A DNA stretch of 64,000 bases from Ustilago trichophora (taxonomy: Eukaryota > Basidiomycota > Ustilaginomycetes > Ustilaginales > Ustilaginaceae). A program made the translations under genes and the position numbers. The notes under the pieces were generated by a model. That model saw only the letters and a program-made list of their open reading frames with translations. It was not told the origin of the DNA and ran no database searches. Location: NCBI GenBank assembly GCA_900323505.1, contig OOIN01000001.1:1240001-1304000 (forward strand), written 5' to 3'. Each line of letters opens with the position of its first letter. Position 1 is the first letter of the stretch. This document shows, piece by piece, positions 29,402 through 39,581 of the stretch.

Positions 29402-32400
29402 TCAGCTTCTACGCTGAACGGCACTGCTTGGCAGCACATCGCCGTACAAGCTGACCAGCGGTGCCAGCCCTGGCCTCTGCCTTGTGCTAACTCTGCCCGC
29501 CAAAACTTGCGTTTGAGCCTGTGCCACCATGTTTGGTCTCTGCAATGCCATCTGTTGCTGCTGTTGGTAATATGCTTGAGCATGGAGGTTGGTCATGCTC
29601 ATAGAGTGGCGTGGATCGTGCATCATGCCTCCGCCAGGTGGGAAGTGCGGCTGGGCGAGGTGGTGCATGCTTGTTGCGTGATGGAGCTCGGGAGGGACGA
29701 GTGATGTTCGGCGTTGGGTGATTTGAGGCGATGTCGGGAGCTGAGCCATGCTTCTGCGATGCGGGAGGGTTTGCGAAGGGGGAGAGAGCGTGGCCATCGA
29801 GTTCTGACGATGCAAATCGACCAAAGGCGAAGCGGCGGTGGCAGACGACCGGATACGAGGACTGGTGACGGGTGAGATGGCTGCCTCGGGCTGTGCTACC
29901 ACGCTCGTCTTTGACCTCCTCTGGCCTTCCTGCTGAATATACAAACTGGTGGTGGACCTGCTAGCGATCGGATTGCCACCTTGCAGCTTGACTAGCGCCG
30001 CATCCCTGCTTGAAGAGCCGGTACCAGGACTGATCGGGTCAAGGGCAAGATTCGGCGAGCTAGGCGAGCTACCCTGCTTCGACCTACTGTGACCCAACAG
30101 CGGGTTGCCCGCACCATAGTTGGGCTCAGCAAGCAGCACTGACTGCCTCGTAAAACCTCTCCTATCCCTTGCCTCTTGCAGGATCCTCCTATTCTTCTCC
30201 AACCTACGAGCCTCCACTGCCGCCTTGCGCTCTTCATAGGCACGTTCAGCTTCGATCCTCCTGGCCTCTTCCTCCCTCGTCTTCCGCTCCTCCTCCTCCT
30301 TCTCCCTCTCCACCTCTTTCTGGCGGAGTACCGCTACCTCATTCTCCAGCTTCTGGATCCGTTCCTTCTCTACAGCCCTCTGTGCTCGGAAGTTCTGCAG
30401 CTGCGCCAAAGGCACCTCCTCGTCACTGCTATCCCCCTCTTGATCTTCAGTCTCTTTGACTTCAGGAATCGAAGCAGTGCTGCTGTTCTGGTGCAAGGTG
30501 CTAAAGGCACCCTGCCCTTCGGACGCAGCTCGAGGGGGTCGCGTCTGCGGCATAGAAGGTGAAAGCAACTGCGGGCTTCGGGGTGCCATCCAAGGCGGCA
30601 GCCTCTTCTGCTTGCTAGAAGGCGAAGCGAGTGGCGACTCCCTAGCGGGACGAGTCGAAGAGCGACGATCGGGCCCCTCCCACACGGCACCGTCGCTCGC
30701 CGAACCAAGACGAGATGCACGCTTGGACTGCATATCCCTCGGGCGGAACTTCTTGGTCGTCACCATCGGATATCTCATCCTCCTCTCCTCCTCGACCGAT
30801 GGCAACCCGGCAAGCACCCGAATTCTAGGCGAGAAAGATACAGTCGACGTGGCACCACAACGCTCTCCCAGCTTGGCTGCACCCGATACGAGCACCTCTC
30901 CCGGCGCAAACTCTTCCGCGGGCAACAACATGACCGTTCGTGCCAAAAATGCTGGCCTTTGCGCCCAGGTGATGATGCCATTCTTCTCACTCTTCTGGCC
31001 CGGTTCCAGACCGACGATCCCACTCAGCCTGCGACTGGCCGCCAGGCCCTCTGCCGAACCAACAGCGGAATCCTGCGGCGCGGCAATCGGCGGCTTGGCC
31101 AGCGCTTCGGGACTGACCATCTGCCTCTGTCGCAACGCCTTGGCAATCTGCTCGGGCGCAATACTGGCACTACCGTACCTGCGTTGGAACCAGGAGATCT
31201 CGACCTCGTCCTCGATCCTGAGCCGATCGCGACGCAGCTTACGCATCACCTCGGTCCTCGCAAGGGCGACATGCAGGTTTCTCGAGAAGGCATACGTGCT
31301 CGAGTGCTGGCGCAGCTTCATCTCGGGGTTGATCGAGCGAGGGAACCTGAGGTCGTCGTTGGTGTACAGCATCTCTCCAGCTGCGATGACAGGGATTTGG
31401 GATCGAGCTTCAGCATCGCCGGCGAGTGTTGGCGCCAAGTGCATGTGTACCTTGAGGAGCGTGCAGTTGTATAGAGCCTTCTTGGCGGCCGAGTCGAGGC
31501 CAGGTGGTCGATTCGTAGTCGCCTTGTCATCATTGCTCGGGGAGCGCGTCCTTGCCTTTGAGAAGGAAGAAGGATAGCGAGCCACCTCGTCGCTTCGCGG
31601 TGGCCCTGGTACATCGGCTTGTGTTTCTGCAACTGAAGCGGTGCTCTTGGACGAGGGAGCGACCACAGTGGTCTCGGCATCATCATCCTCTTCATCATTT
31701 CCATATTCGTCTTCCGATTCGGAATCATTGCCAAAGAGACCCTTGCGGTATTTGCGATGAACCACGACATATGACGGGGTCGGTTTCTCGGTAGCAAAGT
31801 CTCGTGCCGCCTCCTGGGTCAGAATCACCCTTCCGTCCGTAGTTCGACGCGGAGGAGGACGAGGCGAAGGTGTGTTGAAGCTAGAAGGGCTCGCAGCGAT
31901 CCCGGCGATCTGACCTAAGGAGCTCGACCTGGTTGGTAAGGGTGCCGCTCTGCCACCCCTGAATGAGGGTGTTGAGAGCGAGCCATCGTCGCCTTCACCA
32001 AAGTTGAGGACAGCGCGCAAGAAGTCCGAGTCGCCTTCTTCCTCAATCACCGCGGGAATCTCTCTTCTGGCAACGTTGCTGCTGAACGCCGGTGGGGCGG
32101 CAGTAGCACTGGGCAAGGAAGGGAGTGCAAAAGCACTAGAGTGATGTGAAAAGGTGCTAGTGGACCCATGCCCTTGACTCGAGTTGGCGTCAAAGGTAAC
32201 GTCCCTGCTGTCTTCATGGGAGCTGCGGTGATCGGAGAAGGTGCCTTGCCTTGTTTTTGGGCTGATGCCAGTGAAGGCGTCGCTCGGCGTCCGCAAGTTG
32301 TGAGATTGTGTGTCTGCAACATTGACACTAGAGGGTAAGCCTGAAAAGTTGGCGAAAAAGTCCTTCTGGCCGTTGGGCAGCCAGACAGGCTGGACCTGTG

Positions 32401-32932
32401 GAGGTGTCGTCGGGGTCAAAGGAGGCGACTGAGCGCTGGTGCTAGATGACGATGCCGACTGTGACCTCGAAGCCAGCAGTGGTGCTGCTTTCAAATTCGA
32501 GCTGGAACGGTTGAACAAGCGACGTCCCAAACCCCTCAGCGTGCCTACACCGCCCGAGGACTTTGTCGAGGCCTTGCCATCTTTGGTAAGCTTTGAGTCA
32601 TGCGAGACGGCCTTGGGCTTGGTCACTGACCCTCGACGCCTGCCCTGTGAGGCAAACTTGGTGTATTCGGCATCGCTCGACTCGTCGGTAGAGGATGGCA
32701 GATGAAGCTGGTTCGAGTGAGGTGAGCTGTGAGGATCAAAGTAGCCGCGCTGGTGTTCGCGAGAGAATCCACTCTGGCTGTGGTACATGCTAGTGCCACG
32801 AGATCCCTCGGGATCGTAGCCGTCGTTGCTGCTGGAGGTGAAGGAGGCGACGCTGCTGTTTTTGCGGCCATAGTTGGCGGAAGCCACGCCGGAGCGCGCA
32901 GGTGCAGGGCGTTGGGGTTGCAAGAGCATCAT
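29402..32932 (-). CDS. Hypothetical Ser-rich coiled-coil protein
   Basis: A 1,176-residue intronless protein whose family I do not recognise. The first ~470 residues are Ser/Pro-rich and disordered. A compact segment at about 485-580 (LLKVHMHLAPTLAGDAEARS ... FSRNLHVALARTEVMRKLRR) looks folded. A strongly charged coiled coil follows at about 848-925 (KERIQKLENEVAVLRQKEVE and Glu/Arg-rich heptads). The tail is Gln/His/Pro-rich. There are two consecutive Met codons at the start (32932, 32929). The stop lies only 16 bp from the transposon, so the native 3' UTR has been separated from the coding region. The coiled coil suggests a scaffold or cytoskeletal role, but that is inference. Confidence 0.8.
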   Translation of the reverse strand: MMLLQPQRPAPARSGVASANYGRKNSSVASFTSSSNDGYDPEGSRGTSMYHSQSGFSREHQRGYFDPHSSPHSNQLHLPSSTDESSDAEYTKFASQGRRRGSVTKPKAVSHDSKLTKDGKASTKSSGGVGTLRGLGRRLFNRSSSNLKAAPLLASRSQSASSSSTSAQSPPLTPTTPPQVQPVWLPNGQKDFFANFSGLPSSVNVADTQSHNLRTPSDAFTGISPKTRQGTFSDHRSSHEDSRDVTFDANSSQGHGSTSTFSHHSSAFALPSLPSATAAPPAFSSNVARREIPAVIEEEGDSDFLRAVLNFGEGDDGSLSTPSFRGGRAAPLPTRSSSLGQIAGIAASPSSFNTPSPRPPPRRTTDGRVILTQEAARDFATEKPTPSYVVVHRKYRKGLFGNDSESEDEYGNDEEDDDAETTVVAPSSKSTASVAETQADVPGPPRSDEVARYPSSFSKARTRSPSNDDKATTNRPPGLDSAAKKALYNCTLLKVHMHLAPTLAGDAEARSQIPVIAAGEMLYTNDDLRFPRSINPEMKLRQHSSTYAFSRNLHVALARTEVMRKLRRDRLRIEDEVEISWFQRRYGSASIAPEQIAKALRQRQMVSPEALAKPPIAAPQDSAVGSAEGLAASRRLSGIVGLEPGQKSEKNGIITWAQRPAFLARTVMLLPAEEFAPGEVLVSGAAKLGERCGATSTVSFSPRIRVLAGLPSVEEERRMRYPMVTTKKFRPRDMQSKRASRLGSASDGAVWEGPDRRSSTRPARESPLASPSSKQKRLPPWMAPRSPQLLSPSMPQTRPPRAASEGQGAFSTLHQNSSTASIPEVKETEDQEGDSSDEEVPLAQLQNFRAQRAVEKERIQKLENEVAVLRQKEVEREKEEEERKTREEEARRIEAERAYEERKAAVEARRLEKNRRILQEARDRRGFTRQSVLLAEPNYGAGNPLLGHSRSKQGSSPSSPNLALDPISPGTGSSSRDAALVKLQGGNPIASRSTTSLYIQQEGQRRSKTSVVAQPEAAISPVTSPRIRSSATAASPLVDLHRQNSMATLSPPSQTLPHRRSMAQLPTSPQITQRRTSLVPPELHHATSMHHLAQPHFPPGGGMMHDPRHSMSMTNLHAQAYYQQQQQMALQRPNMVAQAQTQVLAGRVSTRQRPGLAPLVSLYGDVLPSSAVQRRS

Positions 32933-35900
32933 GACTGTCGCAGATGAGTCGCAATCCTATTCCTCTGTTATTCCAGGATGGCGTTCCCCAACAAGCAGGG
33001 ATGGCTTTTTATCGGAGATGCTGGCTGGGAAGGAAATGCTAAAGGCAACGCTAGAGGGAACTTTAGTGTGGCGTTCCTGGCATTCAAGGTGTGCCCTTGC
33101 GTGAGCGAATGAAGTGGGTGGATAAGGACAGCGTGGCAGATCGGAAGAGTAGCAAACAGGCTTGATGTGGTGAAGCTTGGTGGTGGGAGATGAAGGAGCG
33201 GAAGTTGGATGAAACGCCTCTGGTGGATGAGGTGGATCAGTGATACGCAATTCGAATGGTTGTAGTCTGGCAAAGGACCTTTGGAAGAAAGACAGAGGTG
33301 GAGAGAGAGTCTGTTCGGAGATGACGTCTCGAGCTCGTGATTGATCAAGACACCGCTGCGAAATCTAGATGGGCGATAGCTCGTGGGTACGAGTATAAAG
33401 TAGACAATAGTGATGGTGGGTCTAAGGTGAGAAGGTAGTTGGAAGGGATCCGAATTGGTGGATGTCAGCGAGGGCCAAAGCAATGGATCGCTTCTGCTAA
33501 CCAGAGAACGGCAAGGAGGACAGGGACGGAATTTGGCTAAAGCCTCGTCCGTCGGCGAAAAAAGACCAAGCAGGAGACAGGTTAGATTGCGTGTGATGGA
33601 TGGCTTTGACGTAGCTCAAGCGAGGATCGAGCCAAACGATGATGACACTCGACATTGGGTAGCACAATGTAGGGCGGCATCGTGAACCCGGTAGTGAACA
33701 GTTTAGTTGCACAACTGCAGTCCGTGTTTCTTTTTCTTTGTCCGCTCTGTTTGAACGAACAGACGGGCGACATGACCCTTGGGCGCCCAGTAAGAGGGTG
33801 CACACGCACACACGGGAGCTGCGGAAGAGAAGAGGTCAGATCTCTCTCACGGGATGCCGAACGGGCATGATCTTTGGGACGTGGTTGACAGGGCACCGAT
33901 GGCTGTCTGGCTGGGCTGAAGAGTGAGCAAGGCGGGGCGGCAATTGTTCTCTTCGAAAAAAAAGATGACAAAATAAAAACGAAAGGTAGGAGGGTGCAAA
34001 AAGTGTCCAACGTATGCATGCAGGCGAAGAGAGAGAGAGAGACAGAGAGGAATGCAAAACCCATCTCATTTCAACCGACTACGGTACAGCTGGGACTGTG
34101 AATGCACAACTCGACGGCAGACCAAGCTGAAATGAGTGGATGGATGGATGCGTTTGGAGACTTTGCAGTCCAATGCCAAGTCAAAAGACGACAGGAGGCA
34201 CAGGGGCAGAGTATGTTGCCCCCTCGCTAAAAGCGACAAAAAAGAGAAAGGATCTTCAGGGTGCGAGTGCACCATTGACAGCCGGAACAGTTGAGCCTTT
34301 TGAGACAACTTTGTACCGTATCCCAGCAAGGGTCCTTTTTCGAAATTCAATTTTAAAAAAAAGTTAAAAAAAAGATGATCATCTACGCGAGCTCCAAGTG
34401 AGGCACGCAGATCGAAAAAAAAAAGGTGCGCGACTCGAAGAGCAAACGTGTGCGTCAAGGTGTAGGCGAAAGCCGATATGGCTCAGTCGTTGTGCAAACT
34501 GAGACGTTTTCTCTCGACATCGTATCAACGCCCCAATCATCAGTTCTACCGAGACGAACTCGACCCAAGACCGCAAGAGGAGTCCGAGTTCTGTCTCTTA
34601 CCAAAAGAGGTGGACTGCAGTAGTGCAAAGTCGAGTTTGGGCGCACGTTTCGTCACGTTGATCCTTCTTTTCCGTTTAGTGGTTCGATTCTCGCTTTCAC
34701 TCTCAAATCGATTCGAGTATCGTCCCGCTGAACCGCATGGCACCCTTTAAGCATGGACCTTGTTTCCGACGTCTTTATTTCCTTCGGGCCAGGCACCTTG
34801 TGTTTCGTCGGCCCGGCCCATTGTTGTTGCAGGCCTTCGCTTCTGTAGATGAAGCCTTTACTTTGCTGCAGAGAAGTGGCGGCAGCAAGTAACGAGCGAA
34901 TGTGGATTCTTTGGAAAGCGCCAAATCGTTCTTGCGAGGCAGCTGGGCTGCATCCCTTTCTGCACTCCAAACGTCAGGTCTCTGACAAAGTGTCAAGGAG
35001 AACATGCAGCCCAATGCAGCAACAATGCAACCGTGCAGCTTCCGGCTTTTCCTGGCTCCCCTCTCAACAATTCGCTTGTGCGGATGGTGCAGCTCGGTTC
35101 TGCACTCCGATGGATTTCCTCCACATCTCTGCTGCCGTAGGTTCACGCAACAATCACAAAAATCGTCGTCTCTCATGAGAGAGCAATTTTCCATTCCTCG
35201 ATGTGGATCATTTGCGACCGTTGATGCCCAAATCGTAACTCGCAGATTCGTATCCTTGCTCGCTCATCCTAACTCATATCTGAACTTCTCTATCTCATCC
35301 ATCCTTCTCGCTGCTCACGACTTGCGCCATCCTTCCAAGCTTGGCGTCGGTCAACGTGTAGCTTTGTCAATCACCGATCCGTTCCACATTGAATCGATAT
35401 GTCTAGCACCACGCACGTCTAACTCATAGCAAAAAGCTGCAACGCTGACAGCCTGCTTACGGTCCCACCAACGCCCTTTTGACTGTTTTTCATTCGGGCT
35501 CCGTTGCCGCCGCATGAGTGCAAACATCCTGAGACACCGCTAGGGTGTGCATAGCAACCGTGGGTGCGCTTGGTCATGATTGCATCTGGCTACATCCCAC
35601 GTCCAGCATAGAAGGCAGTTTAGAGATGCTCGACTCTTGCTCTTCGTCCTAGCGCCATGAAAATGTACGCGGTCAGTTCATGAGTCAGGTATACGCAGGA
35701 GTTAGAAAGCTCGACAAAAGCCAAAAGAAACGTGAGCCTCCTAAAGAAATCAGGTACAGGAAATCGGGCGCGATTTGCAACACCACATATCGAGATTTGA
35801 AAAGTGGAGGTATGCAGGTTTCAACTTTTGACATCGTCCCACGTTCGGTGCATTCTTCTGACATCTTTCTGTGCGTCCGACTTTACCATCGAGCGACGGT

Positions 35901-35952
35901 ATCGAGCAGGTCCGGCCGGCCTCTCTGACGCAAGGAGTCTCTAGCGAATGTA
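32933..35952. other. 3.0 kb gene-poor region
   Basis: Divergent spacer between the coiled-coil and RWD genes. Purine-rich simple sequence lies at 33950-34060 (GAGAGA and AAAA runs) and 34355-34425. No coding frame or RNA gene was convincing. Confidence 0.45.
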
Positions 35953-36930
35953 ATGGCTACGTCGCCGCTGCTCACATTGCACTATGCGAGCCTCGAAGAT
36001 GTTGCCCAGGACCTTGACATGGTGATTCAGTCATCTTCTTCGGAAGAGTGGTCGTGGCAAGGTGCCTCCGCACACGAGCAGCATGTTTGGTCGAGCTTTG
36101 TCCAAAATCCCTCTTTGGCTGCTTCGTCCACGGTAGCAGGTCTAGCAGGGAAACTTCAAGTAATGCCGGGGGTAGCGCTGTCGTTTTCGCTACCATCTTC
36201 ATCAAAAGAGCAAGAGGCAGCAGTCGACGTCTCAGCCCCAACGCTCCCACCCGACAGCGTAGCACGCATCAAGGAATCCCTCTTGAGCCGCTCCAAAGAG
36301 TGGTCAGAGGAAGGCATCGAATCGCTCTATCTCTTCGATCTCCTCACTACCGCACAAGCTCTTTTGTCCGGATTCCCCGATTTGCACTCCAACCACAGCA
36401 CTGCATCCGCACCCGAATCCAACCTTCAACCGGCCGGAGAAAATAATGGAACGAAGACGAGCATCAAGCTGTCACGCGCTCTTTTCTGGTCACATCACCT
36501 GAAAGCACCCTCCAAGTTGAAAGATTTCAACAATTGGTGTCCTGAGCTTGGCGTCTGGGGAGTTGTACGGGTTGGCTATCCTGGATACTTGTGCTTCGAA
36601 GGGGAGAGTAGTGCGGTCGATGAAATGGTGCGTCGGGTGAAAGGTCTACAGTGGCATGCTATTCAGCTACGCGTGCAGCGATCTTCTGTCCACGCTACCG
36701 ACCCCTCGAAGAAAGGAAAGGACGGACTCGGCCCAATGGAACAGGCGCTGTTGTCATGTGCGCTGGCCAAGAATCACCCCGATAATACCCACAAAGCCGG
36801 CGAAAAGGTCAGGACGGGCTGTCAGGTGATCGAGAACTTGGGAGAGCTGGTGGAAAGGCTGAGAGGTTGCGGGTTGGAAGAAGAAGAAATCTCGGAGGCG
36901 CTGGGGATCAAGCTCAGCGGGACGCAATGA
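35953..36930 (+). CDS. RWD and DUF1115 protein (RWDD2-like)
   Basis: A 325-residue protein. The N-terminal half reads as an RWD-like fold (TLHYASLEDVAQDLDMVIQ, later LLSRSKEWSEEGIESLYLFD). The DUF1115 region at about 175-235 is clear: SRALFWSHHLKAPSKLKDF, then LGVWGVVRVGYPGYLCFEGE and WHAIQLRV. These domains occur together in RWDD2-type proteins, whose cellular role is poorly known. The C terminus carries an acidic helix (GCGLEEEEISEALGI). The ATG is immediately preceded by an overlapping ATGTAA start-stop element at 35948. Confidence 0.85.
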   Translation: MATSPLLTLHYASLEDVAQDLDMVIQSSSSEEWSWQGASAHEQHVWSSFVQNPSLAASSTVAGLAGKLQVMPGVALSFSLPSSSKEQEAAVDVSAPTLPPDSVARIKESLLSRSKEWSEEGIESLYLFDLLTTAQALLSGFPDLHSNHSTASAPESNLQPAGENNGTKTSIKLSRALFWSHHLKAPSKLKDFNNWCPELGVWGVVRVGYPGYLCFEGESSAVDEMVRRVKGLQWHAIQLRVQRSSVHATDPSKKGKDGLGPMEQALLSCALAKNHPDNTHKAGEKVRTGCQVIENLGELVERLRGCGLEEEEISEALGIKLSGTQ

Positions 36931-37462
36931 GTTGTGTTGCACAATCGAAAATGTGACAGTCGCAGCGTTTCCTTGCGTCCCGACGAGATTTCATGTACGC
37001 CTCAGGGAACATGCATCTACATAGGCGACTTGCTATGTTCACGGCAGAGTAACAGCATATGGCAATATCACAATGTATAACATCACAATGACCAGAGGCA
37101 TCCAAGCTCGCACACGTCGATACGGGTAACATTGGAATTGAAAGCTAGACCGGTAAGGATGAGGAGCTGGGAACAAAGCTCTCAAGCCTACTGTAGGGGA
37201 GTCGGTCAAGAGCAGAACTAACGGAATTGAAGGTTGCATAATCTGTGGGGATTTGCAACGCTTGGCGTCGTAATCTGAGAGGATGGAGTGAAGAAGAAAC
37301 TTTAGATGTGAAAAAGGGCACGATTGAGATGACAGGCTTCAAACAAGTGCTTTGTGGTCCGTCACTTTATTCACCTAGGCTGATCGGTAGAAGTTTGAGA
37401 GGATCGAAGAGCGATGAACGAGGGCTCGATGTAATCCGCTATCAGGGACGATCGTAGAGCCT
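36931..37462. other. Convergent intergenic region
   Basis: Spacer between the RWD gene and protease copy 1. Nothing was recognised. Confidence 0.4.
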
Positions 37463-38613
37463 TCAGAGACCGCGATATTCCTTCGCAATCGCTTGCATGC
37501 GAACGATTTGGCCTTCGGTGAACTCGGTTTTGCATCTATCGACTGTGTAGCTGTCATAGAGCAATTAAAAAGGCAGAAGAAAAAGCGAGCAGGTCAAATA
37601 GGTAAGAAACTTTCTTCTTTTACAAGGGTCCATTGACAATCTTTCCGAAGCAAGAAAAGGAGGAACACTCACTCCATGTGGCTGTGTGAAGGAATAGATG
37701 GTCAGTTTTGTAGCAAAAGAAAGATCAAGCGTGGTCAGCAGACGCTTCGAATTCTCGACATAAGAACAATTACTCACTTATGGATCGAGTCTACGCCACC
37801 TCCGGGGCAGGTGTCAGGAGCTGTTGTCGGACAACCATCCGATGGGCCAGCCTGGGGCGGCGTGTCATCCACAGAGTCGCCAGGAGCATTGCAAACATTT
37901 TCGAAGACATGTTTCAGGCCAAACCAGTGACCACTCTCGTGCGTTAACGCCTTCCCATGGTTGACTTCGTAGTCCTTTTGGAAGACCCCTGGCACCGTAG
38001 CATAATGAATAACCACCGCGTCGTGGAATAGCCCTCGCTGTTGGACTACCCATGGATACTGGGAAAACCCGGTAGTGAATCCTTGAGGCCCAGGTTTGAT
38101 CTTGAGACTGTACAGGTTGAGTGTCTTCATGTCGCCTTTGTGGAGTGCTTTCTCCATCTCGAGGTGAAGCGGTGTGATGCCTGAGATTTCACGGGACCAT
38201 TCCTTGTTCTCAACTTTCTTGGACTCCTGCAGGTTGAACACGAACCCGGCATCCTTGAAATCATTGTTGAGCACATCCATCTGCGCCTTAATCTGATCGG
38301 GAGTGAGATCTCCCTCGGGACCGTCGTGAATGACGTGCCATACAACCTGAACGGTCTTCGGCTGCTGAGCGAGAAGCTGGGAATCAGTGAGAGCGTGAGT
38401 ATTGCCTGATTCACCCTGAGAGCTGGTGATGCTAAGCTTTTGACCAAGATCGGCAAGACGCTCGCGCTCGGCCTTGACAAGGCTCTGGATGTGCTCGTCG
38501 ACTTTAGGATCTGTGTTTTCGGGCGCACCACAGCCAAACTTGCTGCCTTCAAAGGGATTGGTTTCACGTCTGGCCAGCTTGTGAATCTTGCCTAAAGTTG
38601 TCGAGTGCGCCAT
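37463..38613 (-). CDS. M43 (pappalysin/MEP1-like) metalloprotease, copy 1, signal peptide cut off by a stop codon
   Basis: Exons are 37778-38613, the 9-nt 37673-37681 and 37463-37550, giving 310 residues from ATG 38613. The zinc motif HESGHWFGLKH has H225, E226, H229 and H235. The DDTPPQ motif and paired Cys downstream are typical of M43. The Met-turn (N-H-M-D, M281) is completed by the microexon. A conserved N-terminal Cys (GCGAPEN, C28) matches the position of the family's cysteine switch. Upstream, ATG 38686-38688 opens a signal peptide closely similar to that of copy 2 (MLPFRQLFFALSMAFLVLQ), in the same frame but ended by TAG at 38623-38625. Without read-through the product would be non-secreted, or the gene is decaying. 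All catalytic residues are intact. Confidence 0.88.
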
Positions 38614-38806
38614 TGCCTGATGCTATTGCATTTGCAGCACAAGGAATGCCATGGAGAGCGCAAAGAAGAGCTGGCGGAAGGGCAGCATATCGGTATTCTG
38701 CTACTTGTAGTCTTGAAGCCTTGCGTTTTCTATTTTTTTGGGAGGAGAGGACGAAAAGAATTGTTGTGGATGTAAGTGTGGATGGCTGGACTGTCGTCCC
38801 GGCCTG

Positions 38807-38812
38807 CTTATA
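38807..38812 (-). promoter_or_regulatory. Probable TATA box of protease copy 1
   Basis: TATAAG on the minus strand, about 120 bp upstream of the signal-peptide ATG at 38688; copy 2 has a similar element at a similar distance. Confidence 0.45.
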
Positions 38813-39299
38813 TGCGTAACGGGTGCGTGGGATCTGTGAGCGGGCTGAGCACGGCGCAGCCGTCCTTGTGCAGTTCATCCATGCAGAAGTCGGCTCCAGC
38901 CATTTTGAAGCAGATTGGTGCGATTTGTGAGCCGGAGTGCTGTAAAACACGACCTTAGACCGGGCTTGCTGAGCCTTCTCGAGGCAGGTTAGGTGGGAAG
39001 TGTAGGAGCACGTTCACGCGGGTCAAAGACTCGAATCTGGCACGTTCAGGTGTGGAATGGTGGTCACCCAAGCTTGGTGGGGTAAGAGATGCAAGGTTAA
39101 TTGTACGGAGACTGGGTGATACAGTGCGGATTCGGGGAGCCAAAACTCGATCGGCGGGCCGGGAACTCGGGTTTCGAAGATGAACGTCGCTATCGTGGGC
39201 TTCGGTAAGGGAGAACAAATGTAGATTGCGGGAACTAGATGAAACAACTTGGGTGGATCGGAGGGGCAGGGCGGGACTGAGAGTGGGATGGGAATGAAA

Positions 39300-39490
39300 T
39301 GGGTTATCGTAAGGCTGAGACTGATCACGACATTCGCATTCCCCTCCCATCGCTTCACATCCTGCGGGCTGGCAAACCCCACAATGCTGAAAATGGTAGA
39401 TAGTGCCGCGGCTGGAATTAACAAAGCTGAAAAGATGGAACTCCAGCAAGCGAAACTGCCCGCTGAGAGCAGCTATACGTTGGACTAGCA
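39300..39490 (-). pseudogene. Relic of the 3' end of a fourth M43 protease
   Basis: On the minus strand the segment from 39490 reads VQRIAALSGQFRLL, against AVRMAALSGQYRSL-stop in copy 3, but the stop codon is lost (GAG in place of TAG). The flanking sequence to about 39300 stays similar to the 3' flank of copy 3 (41380-41523), for example GTGAAGCGATGGGAGG versus GTAAAGTGATGGGCAGG and a shared TTCCCATCCC. The zinc motif and first exon are absent. Confidence 0.6.
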
Positions 39491-39581
39491 TAGACTACTT
39501 GACAGAAGTGTGATAGCAGAATCGAGAGCGATGACGAGAGATCAACGTAATCCGCCACTAAGGAAGGCAGTCATAGCGCAC

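Larger units (their letters stand above)
38689..39581. other. Promoter of copy 1 plus relic of a fourth protease
   Basis: No intact gene. The right part holds the pseudogene tail described separately; the left part is the upstream region of copy 1. Confidence 0.5.

Noticed and set aside
34670..34740. tRNA-Glu-like string (TTTAGTGGTTCGATTC, then CTTTCAC)
   Set aside because: No acceptor or anticodon stem can be formed, so this is chance similarity or at best a remnant.
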